64,000 nt of DNA from Pseudoalteromonas sp. T1lg48 (GCF_002964785.1 NZ_PQCC01000004.1:62001-126000); one strand, 5' to 3'. Positions 1-9,721 are shown, counted from the stretch's first letter. Notes: generated by a model not told the origin, from the letters alone. A program made the numbers and translations.

Positions 1-2
1 GC

Positions 3-1757
3 AAGGCCATTAACCTGTCTGGTTCTTTGCGAATGATGAGTTATCGCATCACCACACAGGTGGCGACTGCGCAACAAACCGGAGATGCTCAAAGCCGTGA
101 AAAAGTGGCTGTGCTTATAGAGAACTTCGAACAGCTATTGAATGACCCGGTATTAAAGAAAGATTTTGCGCGCTTTGAACAGGAGCAGCTTGAACAAGAC
201 TATTTGGCCATTAGTAGCCAGTGGCAACAGGAAATTAAACCCAGGCTATTGAATGCCGGGGATAACTTTACTCTCGCACCATTTTTACCAAAATTAGAAC
301 ATTTCGTAGAAGCCATAGACACCTTAGTGAATGGCTACCAAAGTGTGTTAGAGCAGCGCCTCTCTTTACTGCGAGTCATTCAAACCATCACCCTATTCGC
401 CACCTTGGCGCTAATTTGCCTTTCTCTGTACTCTATTCACCAACATATTGCGCAACCACTTAAAGAACTGACACTGGTGGCTCGTAGCTCATCCCGTGGC
501 GACCTAACCCAACGCTCCAAGGTCGAGCGTGAGGATGAACTCGGTCTGTTATCGCAAACACTCAATGCGGCAAATGATCGCGTGGCCGCAATGTACCGCG
601 ATTTGGAAAAGCGTATTGAATCAAAAACACTGCAGCTCAAGCGTAACAACAATATCTTGGCGCTCCTGTATGATGTGGCACAACAAATTAACGAGTCCCA
701 TAGTGGCGAGCTCAACTATGCCGAAGTCACTAAGCAGCTCAGCACCGTGAGTGAATTAAAAAATATCGATTTATGTTTAGCGACAGCCGACGGCAATACC
801 CCTTTTCAACACATAATTACCCAACCCAGCAGGACAACTCCGAGTTCCTGTGAAGTAAAAAAATGTAACGATTGTTTCAAAGGCGGTATTCACTATGACG
901 ATAATATTGAAGCCGTGCAGCATCGTTACCCAATAGAGCGTAATGACATTAACTTCGGTGTATTAGTGGTCAGTTTGCCCAAAAACGATAGCATTGCCGA
1001 TTGGCAACGCGATCTGCTGCAAACGTTTGCCGATCAATTGGCATTGGCATTAAGCATCAGCACCCAAGCAGACCAGCAAAGACGGATAGCGTTACTGAAT
1101 GAGCGCTCTATCATTGCCCGAGAACTGCACGACTCGTTAGCCCAATCACTGTCCTACTTGAAAATCCAGGTTACGCGCTTGGAGAAAGGCCTTGCACAAG
1201 TGCCAACAGACAAAAAAGTGGAAGCGCCAATAGCAGAGCTAAAAGAGGGCCTGAGCTCGGCCTATCGGCAACTGCGTGAGCTTCTCACCACGTTCAGACT
1301 ACAAATTGACAACGGCGGACTGCGTTCAGCACTCGTCAGCACCATAGAGAAGCTCTCAGAGCGCAGTGAGATGACTATTCGACTACATTATGACTGCGTC
1401 AATGTGCCCTTCAGTGCCAATGAGGAAATACACATACTGCAGATCGCCAAAGAGGCACTGCAAAATGCCCTCAATCACTCCAAAGGCACCGACGTCGAAT
1501 TGCAACTTGTGGAAGGTGACGACAAACAGGTGTCACTGACCATCACCGACAATGGGGTCGGCTTGGGCAATGCGCAAAGTCAGCTTAACCATTATGGTAC
1601 AGCGATAATGATGGAGCGAAGCCACTCGCTGCATGGTGAGCTCACCATCAGTAATGGCATCGCTGGCGGGGTACTGGTTAAATTTGTATTCACCCCAGAG
1701 TATCTGCGTAAATCACAGCAGCCTCAACAATGGTCGAAAGACTCCACTTCTAGCTAG
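3..1757 (+). CDS. narX: Nitrate/nitrite sensor histidine kinase NarX, 5' end cut by window
   Basis: Inner-membrane kinase that senses nitrate/nitrite and phosphorylates the response regulator encoded at 3789. The frame is open to the window edge. Translation from base 3 begins KAINLSGSLRMMSYR, the periplasmic P-box that binds nitrate, so the true start lies upstream and the ATG at 27 is internal. After the sensor come a transmembrane helix (about 363-445), a HAMP segment, a central module with a Cys cluster (CEVKKCNDC, near 853-879), a HisKA_3 H-box (ELHDSLAQS, His codon 1128-1130) and an HATPase with ALQNALNHS and DNGVGLG. The Cys cluster favours NarX over NarQ, but NarQ cannot be excluded. 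narK and narL follow, so this is a complete sensing and uptake locus without a nitrate reductase in view. Confidence 0.93.
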   Translation, partial: KAINLSGSLRMMSYRITTQVATAQQTGDAQSREKVAVLIENFEQLLNDPVLKKDFARFEQEQLEQDYLAISSQWQQEIKPRLLNAGDNFTLAPFLPKLEHFVEAIDTLVNGYQSVLEQRLSLLRVIQTITLFATLALICLSLYSIHQHIAQPLKELTLVARSSSRGDLTQRSKVEREDELGLLSQTLNAANDRVAAMYRDLEKRIESKTLQLKRNNNILALLYDVAQQINESHSGELNYAEVTKQLSTVSELKNIDLCLATADGNTPFQHIITQPSRTTPSSCEVKKCNDCFKGGIHYDDNIEAVQHRYPIERNDINFGVLVVSLPKNDSIADWQRDLLQTFADQLALALSISTQADQQRRIALLNERSIIARELHDSLAQSLSYLKIQVTRLEKGLAQVPTDKKVEAPIAELKEGLSSAYRQLRELLTTFRLQIDNGGLRSALVSTIEKLSERSEMTIRLHYDCVNVPFSANEEIHILQIAKEALQNALNHSKGTDVELQLVEGDDKQVSLTITDNGVGLGNAQSQLNHYGTAIMMERSHSLHGELTISNGIAGGVLVKFVFTPEYLRKSQQPQQWSKDSTSS

Positions 1758-1770
1758 CTCACCACTGCCC

Positions 1771-1810
1771 ATAAAAAAGAGTCCAAGTGCTGTTAGGCTA
1801 CTTGGACTCT
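1771..1810 (-). terminator. Rho-independent terminator of narK
   Basis: An 11-bp perfect stem (1778-1788 with 1800-1810, AGAGTCCAAGT) is followed on the minus strand by six T. It lies between the convergent ends of narX and narK. The T tract is on the narK side, so it mainly ends narK. Confidence 0.8.
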
Positions 1811-1853
1811 TGATGACGGTGGCCTGCTGTTGCCACCTTGCGGATGAAACTGT

Positions 1854-3458
1854 CTAAGGGTTATAAAACTCACCGTTTTTGCGCAGATAGAACCACCAGT
1901 TAATCAACAGGCAAACCGCGTAGAATACGGCAAATCCAATCAGCGCAACCTCAGGGGTCGTTGCTTTAATTTGCTCCCCCAACACTTTAGGAATATAGAA
2001 AGCGCCATAAGCTGCCACAGCGGAAGTCCAGCCCAGTACAGGACCTGCCTGCTCTTTCGGGAAAACCATCGCAATGGTGCGGAAGGTAGAACCATTACCA
2101 ATACCCGTTGCAGCAAATAAGATAAGAAACAGGACAAAGAAAGGCACAAAGAACTCTTCAGGCGCTCCAGATTGGTAAGCTTGCTTCATGTAATAAGCAA
2201 CACCTAACGCACTTGCCACCATGACAGCTGAACACACTTGAGTCACCAAAGCGCCGCCAAACTTATCCGAGATCCAGCCACCAACAGGACGTATAAGCGC
2301 GCCAATAAAAGGTCCCATCCACGCATACATCAACGCACTCGGTCCATTAGGGTTCACCGTATCATGCGTCATTACGCCATCAACCATGACGTGTTGATAA
2401 CCAAAAATCACTTTAATGGCCAACGGGAAAGAAGCCGCAAAACCGATAAATGAACCAAAGGTCATGGTGTAAATAACGCTCATCACCCAGGTGTGTTTGT
2501 TATTAAAAATTTTGTATTGGCGATCCAGAGATTGCCTAATTTGACCCGGCAGCGCCTTGAGTAAAAATACCGTTGAAGCCACAACCAGCACCAAGACAAT
2601 TTCTTTCGGAACATCAAACCCAGATCCATTTGCCGCTTCAGGCAAGAGTAACCATAAACCAAATATTGCAGTTGCAAAGCCGATTAACAGCATCACCGTC
2701 ATCAGGCCAAAACTAGTCAAAGGACCATCAATGTTGGGAGACACTTCTTCGGTGGTTATGTTATTCATACCCAGCCAGCCGAGGAAGAACAGCGGTACTA
2801 AAAATAGCAGCCACACATAACCCGCATTATGAATATAGGTATCACTGCCAGCAGGTATTTTACCGATGAGCGTGCCCGAGGTATTAACCAGCGTCATTGG
2901 GTCGCCACCAAAGAAACTGTAAGTCATAAACAAGGGCACCAGGATTTGCATGGTCGTAACGCCAAAGTTACCCAACCCGGCATTAAGTCCCAACGCTAAG
3001 CCCTGCTTCTTCTTCGGGAAAAAGAAACTGATATTAGACATACTGGAAGCAAAGTTTCCGCCACCAAGACCCGATAGCAAGGCTAGCACCTGAAACACCC
3101 ACAGAGGCGTATCTTTATCTTGCAGCGCAAAGCCTGTGCCTATCGCCGGGATCATTAACAAGGCGGTGGTAAAAAAGATGGTGTAACGCCCACCACATAA
3201 GCGAATAAAGAAACTACTTGGAATACGCAATGTGGCACCGGTTAACCCGGCAATCGCCATCAAGCTAAATAAGTCCGACTTCGCAAATGGAAAGCCCAAA
3301 TTGAGCATTTGTACAGTAATGATGCCCCAATATAACCAAACAGCGAAGCCACATAATAGACTCGGAATAGAAATCCATAGGTTTCTACTCGCGACTTTTT
3401 TACCTTCGGACTCCCAAAAACGTTCGTTTTCCGGGTCCCACGTTTTCAGATCACTCAT
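1854..3458 (-). CDS. narK: Nitrate/nitrite transporter NarK (MFS)
   Basis: Major facilitator protein of the nitrate/nitrite porter family, about 12 membrane helices, exchanging nitrate and nitrite across the inner membrane. The family signature is seen in GLGGGNFASSMSNISFFFP and in the second glycine-rich stretch GIGNGSTFRTIAMVFP. I chose ATG 3458 (MSDLKTWDPENERFWES, the usual N-terminus of this family), giving 534 residues. A TTG 48 bases upstream would add a poorly supported extension. It is convergent with narX and divergent from narL. The shared upstream region carries a NarL-type and an FNR-type site. Confidence 0.93.
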   Translation of the reverse strand: MSDLKTWDPENERFWESEGKKVASRNLWISIPSLLCGFAVWLYWGIITVQMLNLGFPFAKSDLFSLMAIAGLTGATLRIPSSFFIRLCGGRYTIFFTTALLMIPAIGTGFALQDKDTPLWVFQVLALLSGLGGGNFASSMSNISFFFPKKKQGLALGLNAGLGNFGVTTMQILVPLFMTYSFFGGDPMTLVNTSGTLIGKIPAGSDTYIHNAGYVWLLFLVPLFFLGWLGMNNITTEEVSPNIDGPLTSFGLMTVMLLIGFATAIFGLWLLLPEAANGSGFDVPKEIVLVLVVASTVFLLKALPGQIRQSLDRQYKIFNNKHTWVMSVIYTMTFGSFIGFAASFPLAIKVIFGYQHVMVDGVMTHDTVNPNGPSALMYAWMGPFIGALIRPVGGWISDKFGGALVTQVCSAVMVASALGVAYYMKQAYQSGAPEEFFVPFFVLFLILFAATGIGNGSTFRTIAMVFPKEQAGPVLGWTSAVAAYGAFYIPKVLGEQIKATTPEVALIGFAVFYAVCLLINWWFYLRKNGEFYNP

Positions 3459-3651
3459 AATCAGATCTCTTGGTTTTTGAACAGTGTGCTCACTATCCGT
3501 TGCCAAGAGGAGGCAGACATAAATATCAAGCGGTAGGTATTACTACCCACAATGACTGATAGGACCAGACTTATCTTCAGGTCAAAACATGCCGCCCGCA
3601 CGACCCCAGCGTATTTACTGGGCTCACCTCCAGTCGACCATGACACCCAAC

Positions 3652-3667
3652 TACCTCTTTGTGGGTA
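3652..3667. promoter_or_regulatory. Candidate NarL/NarP binding site (7-2-7)
   Basis: TACCTCT-TT-GTGGGTA fits the 7-2-7 inverted heptamer arrangement (TACYNMT) bound by NarL and NarP, with one mismatch in the right half. It lies between narK and narL. From the FNR-deduced start at about 3764 it would be centred near -104. Confidence 0.55.
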
Positions 3668-3715
3668 GTTCAATAAATAACATCCAAAGGAGTGAAAATT
3701 TAAAGTAGAGTAACC

Positions 3716-3729
3716 ATGATTTAAATCAA
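3716..3729. promoter_or_regulatory. Candidate FNR box
   Basis: ATGAT-TTAA-ATCAA matches the FNR consensus TTGAT-N4-ATCAA at nine of ten positions. Centred at 3722.5, it would put a rightward transcription start near 3764 if it acts at -41.5. That start is downstream of the ATG at 3756 and supports the GTG start chosen for narL. It could also serve narK leftward. Confidence 0.55.
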
Positions 3730-3788
3730 ATTTTTAGTGAAGGCTTTTCGCCATCATGACTCAAGAACAACAGAAGCAGGAGCAGCAA

Positions 3789-4433
3789 GTGAGCAATACC
3801 CCAGCAACCATAATGCTTGTGGACGACCACCCATTATTTCGCAAAGGGCTTCAACAGCTGATCGAAATGGAAGATGATTTAGCGGTAATAAGCCAATACA
3901 GCAACGGCACAGACGCTATCTCTGGCGCATTAAAAGATGATCCTGACTTGATTATCCTCGACCTCAATATGCAGGGGATCGATGGCTTAGAAACGGTGAA
4001 ACAAATGCGTCTGCAAGGGGTCACTGCCCGCATTATCATGTTGACTGTCTCTGATAATGATGAAGATGTCATTGCTGCCATTACCAATGGCGCCGACGGT
4101 TACCTGCTCAAAGACATGGAACCGGAAGATATTGTGGTTAATATCAAGCAAGCCGTTACCGGGCGCATGGCCATATCTGAACGCCTCACAGAAACACTCG
4201 CAACAGCACTGCGTCGTCCGAATAAGAAATCGGAAAACCCGCTCGATGGCCTCACCAGCCGCGAGCTGGAAATACTTAAGCTGATCGCTAAGGGCATGAG
4301 TAATAAGCTGATCGCCCGGGAGTTAGATATCTCGGACGGCACCGTCAAAGTGCACGTAAAACATGTGCTGAAAAAACTGAGTTTTCGCTCACGCGTTGAA
4401 GCCGCCGTATGGATGGTCGACCAAAATAGTTAG
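3789..4433 (+). CDS. narL: Nitrate/nitrite response regulator NarL
   Basis: DNA-binding response regulator partner of NarX. Receiver domain: acidic pair in LVDDHPLF, phospho-acceptor Asp in LDLNMQGIDGLE, and Lys in LLKDME. LuxR-type HTH at the C-terminus (LTSRELEILKLIAKGMSNK, then DGTVKVHVKHVLKKL). I chose GTG 3789 because AGGAG lies at 3778-3782, six bases upstream, and because it gives 214 residues, close to E. coli NarL. An in-frame ATG at 3756 would add 11 Gln/Glu-rich residues with a weaker ribosome site. moeA starts 9 bases after the stop, so the two are probably one anaerobic operon. Confidence 0.92.
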   Translation: MSNTPATIMLVDDHPLFRKGLQQLIEMEDDLAVISQYSNGTDAISGALKDDPDLIILDLNMQGIDGLETVKQMRLQGVTARIIMLTVSDNDEDVIAAITNGADGYLLKDMEPEDIVVNIKQAVTGRMAISERLTETLATALRRPNKKSENPLDGLTSRELEILKLIAKGMSNKLIARELDISDGTVKVHVKHVLKKLSFRSRVEAAVWMVDQNS

Positions 4434-4441
4434 AGGTAGTT

Positions 4442-5677
4442 ATGCATTGTGATTGTGATTCGCTCCCTGCGAAACTAAAGCCTTTCGAGCAAGCGCTTGC
4501 TGAGCTGCTGGCGAGCGCCCAGCCCATACAAAAAACGGAACATGTGCCACTGAAAGACTTGCCAGGCAAGGTGTTGGCCGAGCCCATCTATTCCAGTCAT
4601 GATATTCCCCCTTATGATAATTCAGCCATGGATGGATACGCTGTCTGCCTTGATGAGCAGCAGCCAGGCACAAACTATGAGGTTGTGGGAACCTCACTGG
4701 CAGGCCATCCGGCAAAGGTTTCCTTACTGCCGGGGCAAGCAGTCCGCATCATGACCGGGGCACAAATCCCAGCCGGAACCTCTGCCGTTATCATGCAGGA
4801 AAAAGTAGAGCGTATCGGCGACCATATTCAATGCTGTACGCCACCGCCGATAGACGCCAATATTCGAAAACAAGGCGAAGACATTAGCAGTGGTCAGCAA
4901 TTATTACCCGCAGGACATCTTGTAAGTACGCGTGATATAGCGCTTTTGAGTGCGGTAGGCATAGGTACGGCCCTAGTCTTTCAAACTCTTACCGTGGCAC
5001 TTATATCCACGGGAGACGAGTTGGTTGAGCCTGGCGCTAGCTTAGGGCAAGGACAGATTTACGACTCAAACCGCCATCTGTTGCATGCCATGCTCGTAAA
5101 TTTAGGCGTGCAAGTTATTGATATGGGAATTATCGCGGACAACCCGCAAACCATTAGGGAGTGCTTCCTGTGCGCCAGCGAATCGGCCGACGTTATTATC
5201 ACATCAGGAGGCGTTTCCGTTGGCGATGCAGATTATGTCAAACAAATCCTCAGCGAGCTTGGCAGCATTGATTTTTGGAAAATAGCCATAAAACCAGGAA
5301 AACCGTTTGCCTTTGGCAAACTCGGCGATGCCGCCTTTATCGGTCTACCAGGCAACCCGGTGTCTGCGGCGGTTACGTTTGACCAACTGGCGATTCCTTT
5401 TCTCAAAGCCATGGCTCATCAACCACCGGGCGTTAATACAAAATTGTCGGCGGTCGCTCGAGTCGATTTTGGTAAAAAACCTGGGCGCACAGAGTTTCAG
5501 CGCGGCTTTACCACGCAGGATGCGCAGGGACAATGGTATGTTGAGTCTGCAGGAAAGCAGGGCTCAGGGATATTGTCGGCCTTGAGCCGCGCTAATTGCC
5601 ATGTACTGCTCACAGAACAAAGCTCGGGTGTGAAGGCGGGCGAACAGGTTGAGATTATTCCTTATCAATACCTATAA
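4442..5677 (+). CDS. moeA: Molybdopterin molybdenumtransferase MoeA
   Basis: Inserts molybdate into adenylated molybdopterin, the last common step of molybdenum cofactor synthesis needed by nitrate reductases. The family hallmarks are in order: PPYDNSAMDGYAV, RIMTGAQIPAGTSAVIMQE, STGDELVEPG, TSGGVSVGDADYVK and IGLPGNPVSA. The length of 411 residues is normal. GAGGT precedes the ATG, and it sits directly behind narL, linking cofactor supply to nitrate signalling. Confidence 0.95.
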   Translation: MHCDCDSLPAKLKPFEQALAELLASAQPIQKTEHVPLKDLPGKVLAEPIYSSHDIPPYDNSAMDGYAVCLDEQQPGTNYEVVGTSLAGHPAKVSLLPGQAVRIMTGAQIPAGTSAVIMQEKVERIGDHIQCCTPPPIDANIRKQGEDISSGQQLLPAGHLVSTRDIALLSAVGIGTALVFQTLTVALISTGDELVEPGASLGQGQIYDSNRHLLHAMLVNLGVQVIDMGIIADNPQTIRECFLCASESADVIITSGGVSVGDADYVKQILSELGSIDFWKIAIKPGKPFAFGKLGDAAFIGLPGNPVSAAVTFDQLAIPFLKAMAHQPPGVNTKLSAVARVDFGKKPGRTEFQRGFTTQDAQGQWYVESAGKQGSGILSALSRANCHVLLTEQSSGVKAGEQVEIIPYQYL

Positions 5678-5682
5678 GCCCA

Positions 5683-5699
5683 AGGGGCTTTGAGCCCCT
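5683..5699 (+). terminator. Hairpin after moeA
   Basis: AGGGGCT-TTG-AGCCCCT, a perfect 7-bp stem six bases after the moeA stop. There is no long T tract, so termination efficiency is uncertain. Confidence 0.5.
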
Positions 5700-5776
5700 C
5701 TGCCTCCAACAAACGTATAGTTTTGCACCTGCGCCATTAAGACAGTAACATTGGTAAAAAATTTTTCTGTCTTAAC

Positions 5777-7855
5777 ATGCGCTTAGTCACAGTCACCACC
5801 ATCATTTTCGCCAGCCAGCTTGCTTTTAAGGCCGAGGCAACAACTCAACACAATACACTGCAGGATGTTGAGCGTATCACAACCACGGCCTCGCGCTTTG
5901 CCTTCGATGATGATATTAATGCCCTGTCCATCAGTACGGTCAATAATGCCCTGTTATCGCAGCTAGGCGCTACGCATATAGAAAAAGCACTGCAAACCAT
6001 CGCAGGGGCCAATATCCAACATGGCAATGGTCAGGAATATTTACCGGCGCTACGTTCACCCGTCTATACCGGCGCCGGCGCCTGTGCCGCCATTTTAACC
6101 CTAGAGGACGGCATTGCGTTGCGCGCGCCGGGCTTTTGTAACGTCAACGAACTGTTTGAGGCCCATAGCGAAATGGCCCAGCGCATTGAGGTACTTAAGG
6201 GGCCGGGCTCGGTGCTGTATGGCAGCAACGCCGTGCATGGGGTGATTAATGTGATCACCCAGGACCCAACCCTGGGTGGTGGTTTCGGCGCCTTTGATAT
6301 GGGCTCCTACGGCTATAAACGCGCAAAACTGCGCGCCGGCCAGGATTATGGCGCCCAAGGAATAGGCTTTAACGCCAGCGTCACTCGCGATTCCGGCTAT
6401 CGCGATGACGAGAGCGTGGATCAGGAAAAGTTTAACCTAAGACACCGTTATGACGGCGATAGCCTGACGCTGCAAAGTGGCTTTAGCTACACCAACCTAA
6501 AGCAACAAACCGCGGGTTATATCGAGGGTTTTGAAAGCTATAAAAACCCGGAACTGACGCAGCAAAACCTCAACCCCGAGGCCTTTCGCGATAATCGCGC
6601 CATGCGCTTATGGTCAAAGCTGCGGTGGCAATACAGTGATCTCACCGACCTAGCCATCATCCCCTACGCCCGCGATCAACGCATGACCTTTCGCAAGCAT
6701 TTTTTGCCCGGCAAACCGCTTGAGCACAATGCCCAGCATGGTGTCGGCGTGCAGACCCTGCTTCAACACCGGTTGAACGAACGCTGGCGACTACAGGCTG
6801 GACTCGATGCCGAATACACCCAGGGCAGCCTGTGGCAGTTTCAGGAAAACCCGACCTCGGGCTCAGCATTTTTACAGGCCACCATACCCCAGGGTAAGCA
6901 CTACGATTACGACGTATATGCCACCGGCTATGCCCCCTTTGTGGCCTTGCAGTATCGCCACAAGGGTTGGCAAGCCAACCTGGGAGCCCGCTACGAATGG
7001 CAGCGCTACGACTACCATAACCGCATGCTAGATGGGCGCACCAAGGACGACGGCACGCCCTGCGCCATGGGCGGGTGTCGTTATTCTCGCCCCGGCAGCG
7101 ACGTGAGTTATTTTGATGATCTCTCACCGAAACTGGCGCTCAGTTATCGCGTTAACGCCACACTGTTGACCTTTGCCAATCTTGCCAAGGGCTATCGTGC
7201 GCCCCATACTGCCGAGTTGTATCAGTTGCAACGTCAGCAAAGCCTTGCCGAACTCGATAGCGAAACCTTGGACAGCCTGGAGCTGGGTGTAAAGGGGGAT
7301 TACAAGCACTGGCAATTTACCCTGTCCGGTTATCTGATGCACAAGGACAATGTGATTTATCGTAACAGCGACTTTTTTAACGTGAGTCAGGGTCAAACCA
7401 AGCACAGAGGGATTGAGCTCGAACTCGATTACCAGTTTAACAACGCCTGGAGTCTGCAATTGGCGATAGCCAACGCCCTGCACACCTATACCCATAGCCA
7501 ACCCCAGGGCGAGGTGGATATTCGCGGCAATATTATCGACACAGCGCCACGTCTTATCGCCGACAGCCGTCTCAATTGGCGGCCAAGCGCTGACCTGTTA
7601 GTGTCGCTACAGTGGCACCATCTGGACGACTACTTTACCGATGCCGAAAACCTGCACAGCTATGCAGGCCATGATCTGCTTAGCCTACGGGCCAGCTGGC
7701 AGTTCGATAAAGGCTGGCAAGCCATTGCCCGTATAGAAAACCTGACCGATGAAGCCTATGCGGAGCGCGCCGACTACACCTCTTTCAGTGGCGATCGTTA
7801 CTTCCCAGGCAGACCCAGAACGGTGTTGTTCACGCTTCGTTATCAATGGGATTAA
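5777..7855 (+). CDS. TonB-dependent outer membrane receptor
   Basis: Outer-membrane gated barrel importing an unidentified substrate with TonB energy. An N-terminal signal peptide (about residues 1-22) is followed by the plug domain (about 40-160, with IEVLKGPGSVLYGSNAVHGV) and a 22-strand type barrel ending in PRTVLFTLRYQWD. Conserved barrel pieces include SPKLALSYR, FANLAKGYRAPHTAELYQ and ENLTDEAYAE. The plug carries Cys residues in a loop, and an extracellular loop has a CAMGGCR motif. Length (692) is normal for the class. No Fur box or close ribosome site is visible upstream. The gene looks richer in G+C than its neighbours. It stands alone between moeA and nhaD. Confidence 0.9.
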   Translation: MRLVTVTTIIFASQLAFKAEATTQHNTLQDVERITTTASRFAFDDDINALSISTVNNALLSQLGATHIEKALQTIAGANIQHGNGQEYLPALRSPVYTGAGACAAILTLEDGIALRAPGFCNVNELFEAHSEMAQRIEVLKGPGSVLYGSNAVHGVINVITQDPTLGGGFGAFDMGSYGYKRAKLRAGQDYGAQGIGFNASVTRDSGYRDDESVDQEKFNLRHRYDGDSLTLQSGFSYTNLKQQTAGYIEGFESYKNPELTQQNLNPEAFRDNRAMRLWSKLRWQYSDLTDLAIIPYARDQRMTFRKHFLPGKPLEHNAQHGVGVQTLLQHRLNERWRLQAGLDAEYTQGSLWQFQENPTSGSAFLQATIPQGKHYDYDVYATGYAPFVALQYRHKGWQANLGARYEWQRYDYHNRMLDGRTKDDGTPCAMGGCRYSRPGSDVSYFDDLSPKLALSYRVNATLLTFANLAKGYRAPHTAELYQLQRQQSLAELDSETLDSLELGVKGDYKHWQFTLSGYLMHKDNVIYRNSDFFNVSQGQTKHRGIELELDYQFNNAWSLQLAIANALHTYTHSQPQGEVDIRGNIIDTAPRLIADSRLNWRPSADLLVSLQWHHLDDYFTDAENLHSYAGHDLLSLRASWQFDKGWQAIARIENLTDEAYAERADYTSFSGDRYFPGRPRTVLFTLRYQWD
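7288..7304. repeat. Near-match to the TGTAAA/TTTACA palindrome
   Basis: TGTAAAGGGGGATTACA has one mismatch to the TGTAAA-S5-TTTACA palindrome. It lies inside the TonB receptor gene and may be chance or a weak site. Confidence 0.3.
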
Positions 7856-7888
7856 CCTTGGTTAATCTCGCCTAGAAACTCAATTTAA

Positions 7889-7914
7889 CAATGAGCCTAG
7901 TACTAGGCTCATTG
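7889..7914. terminator. Bidirectional hairpin between convergent genes
   Basis: A perfect 26-bp palindrome (CAATGAGCCTAG and its complement) lies between the convergent TonB receptor and nhaD genes. It has little T tract on either side. Confidence 0.5.
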
Positions 7915-7917
7915 AAC

Positions 7918-9360
7918 TTAAAACACCGCTTTATTCAGCCACAGATGAGTCACAATACTTGCGCCATAACCTAGGGCAATGACCGGTGTCCATTTAAGGT
8001 GCGAAGCGAATGAATAATAACCGCGGGCTTGCCCCATTAAGGCCACACCCGCCGCAGAACCTATCGACAATAAGCTACCGCCTGTTCCTGCTGTTAACGT
8101 GATAAGCAACCATTGGCCATGGGACATCTCTGGCTCCATCGAGAGTACGGCATACATCACAGGAATGTTATCTATCACAGCCGAGACCACACCTAGCACT
8201 GTGTTAGCGACCGTTGCACTCATATTGCCATAAAGTGACTCAGATATCAGACTCAAATACCCCATAAAGCCAAGACCACCGACGCACAACACAATGCCGT
8301 AGAAGAACAACAAGGTGTCCCATTCGGCTCGAGATACTTTGCTGAATACATCAAATGGCACCACGCTCCCAAGTTGCTCCAACCGTTTGTTGTCACCTTG
8401 CAGCTCGGCCTTTGCACGTTTGCGCGCCAAAGAGCCAGGCAAGGTCATGCGCAAGAAGTAGCCAAAGAACTGTAGATAACCCAACCCCATCATCATGCCC
8501 AGTACGGGTGGCAAATGTAAAACAATGTGGCACGCCACCGCCGTGGCAACGGTCAGCAGGAATAAGAAGGTGATACGGAGCGCACCACGCTTTAATTCTA
8601 CGTCTGTATCAACTCGGGTCGGTGTGCGGTTCTCAATGAACATACTCATCACTAACGCGGGCACCAAATAGTTAACCACCGAGGGCACAAAGAGTCGTAG
8701 GAACTCGGTGAAGGTTACTTGCCCTGCTTGCCACACCATGAGCGTAGTGATGTCGCCGAAAGGGCTAAATGCGCCGCCAGCGTTCGCTGCAGTTACAATA
8801 CTCACGCAACATAGGGCGACAAACTTTTTATCGTTTTCAGCGACTTTCATCACCACCGCACACATCAGCAACGCCGTGGTTAAGTTGTCTGCAATGGGCG
8901 ATATAAAAAATGCTAAGCCACCGGTTATCCAGAATAGTTGTCTGTAAGTGAAGCCTTTTTTAAGCAACCAACCGCGTAAGGCATCAAACAGTCGCCGCTC
9001 TTCCATGGCGTTGATGTAGGTCATCGCCACTAATAAAAACAGCATCAGCTCGGCAAATTCGAGAAGGTTATGACGAAACGCTGATTCAACAATACCGGCA
9101 TGCTCACTCGGATAGACGCTCGCGATTAAAATCCAGACAAGGCCCGCGGCAACAAGCACAGGCTTAGACTTGCGCATATGAATCTTTTCTTCAGCCATGA
9201 CTAGGATATAGGCAATGGTGAAAATAACGAGGGCTGCATAGCCAACCCCAGATTGAGTAAGGTTCAGCGCAGCAAAATTTGATTCGCCAGCCTGAGTCGA
9301 AAACGAACACAGCACGGTAAACAGTATCAGTAAAAGTTGCGTCATAGTTATAACGGGCAC
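7918..9360 (-). CDS. nhaD: Na+/H+ antiporter NhaD
   Basis: Polytopic inner-membrane antiporter exporting sodium for protons, typical of marine and halophilic bacteria. It belongs to the NhaD/ArsB ion-transporter group. Family landmarks are ISPIADNLTTALLMC, ANAGGAFSPFGDITTLMVW, AVIDNIPVMYAVLSM and GTGGSLLSIGSAAGVALMG. An N-terminal signal-like helix is followed by about 12 further helices. GTG 9360 has a GGGAGGGAAGGG stretch just upstream. ATG 9345 is an alternative with a weaker site. Length 480 is normal. Confidence 0.93.
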   Translation of the reverse strand: MPVITMTQLLLILFTVLCSFSTQAGESNFAALNLTQSGVGYAALVIFTIAYILVMAEEKIHMRKSKPVLVAAGLVWILIASVYPSEHAGIVESAFRHNLLEFAELMLFLLVAMTYINAMEERRLFDALRGWLLKKGFTYRQLFWITGGLAFFISPIADNLTTALLMCAVVMKVAENDKKFVALCCVSIVTAANAGGAFSPFGDITTLMVWQAGQVTFTEFLRLFVPSVVNYLVPALVMSMFIENRTPTRVDTDVELKRGALRITFLFLLTVATAVACHIVLHLPPVLGMMMGLGYLQFFGYFLRMTLPGSLARKRAKAELQGDNKRLEQLGSVVPFDVFSKVSRAEWDTLLFFYGIVLCVGGLGFMGYLSLISESLYGNMSATVANTVLGVVSAVIDNIPVMYAVLSMEPEMSHGQWLLITLTAGTGGSLLSIGSAAGVALMGQARGYYSFASHLKWTPVIALGYGASIVTHLWLNKAVF

Positions 9361-9589
9361 TGCATTCGCCCTTCCCTCCCAGAATATAACGGTAAAGTCC
9401 CAGCGTATTCGAAGTCTCGAAATAGCGTTTGGAACCAGTGTGCTCAGTTAAGTTACCACAAGAAGTACGAACAATTATGTAAGCAAAAGGTGTATATCGA
9501 CCCTTTCAGTAGCTACCCACTTTTAGCAATGGAATCACACAAAGAGCCAGCGATATTTCAGTGCTAGCGTAGGCTCAATCACTTACTTT

Positions 9590-9610
9590 AGGTAATAGGT
9601 AATAGGTAAT
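9590..9610. repeat. Three tandem AGGTAAT heptamers in the nhaD-S9 gap
   Basis: AGGTAAT occurs three times head to tail, about 110 bases before the peptidase start. The gap 9361-9721 otherwise shows no gene; it should hold the promoters of both divergent genes. Confidence 0.6.
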
Positions 9611-9721
9611 AGATAAAACGATTAAAGCATGCAGATTATCTGCATTAATTCAACGTATTAAGTTGCAATCAATCATTAGCCATTCTAAAACTAGGGTTCA
9701 CATAACCGCTAAGGATTGAGT

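Noticed and set aside
3459..3506. TTG start extending narK by 16 residues
   Set aside because: The ATG at 3458 matches the usual NarK N-terminus.
5751..5767. TTGGTAAAAAATTTTTC before the TonB receptor as an iteron
   Set aside because: It lacks GATC and differs from the consensus at several positions; A/T-rich promoter DNA explains it.
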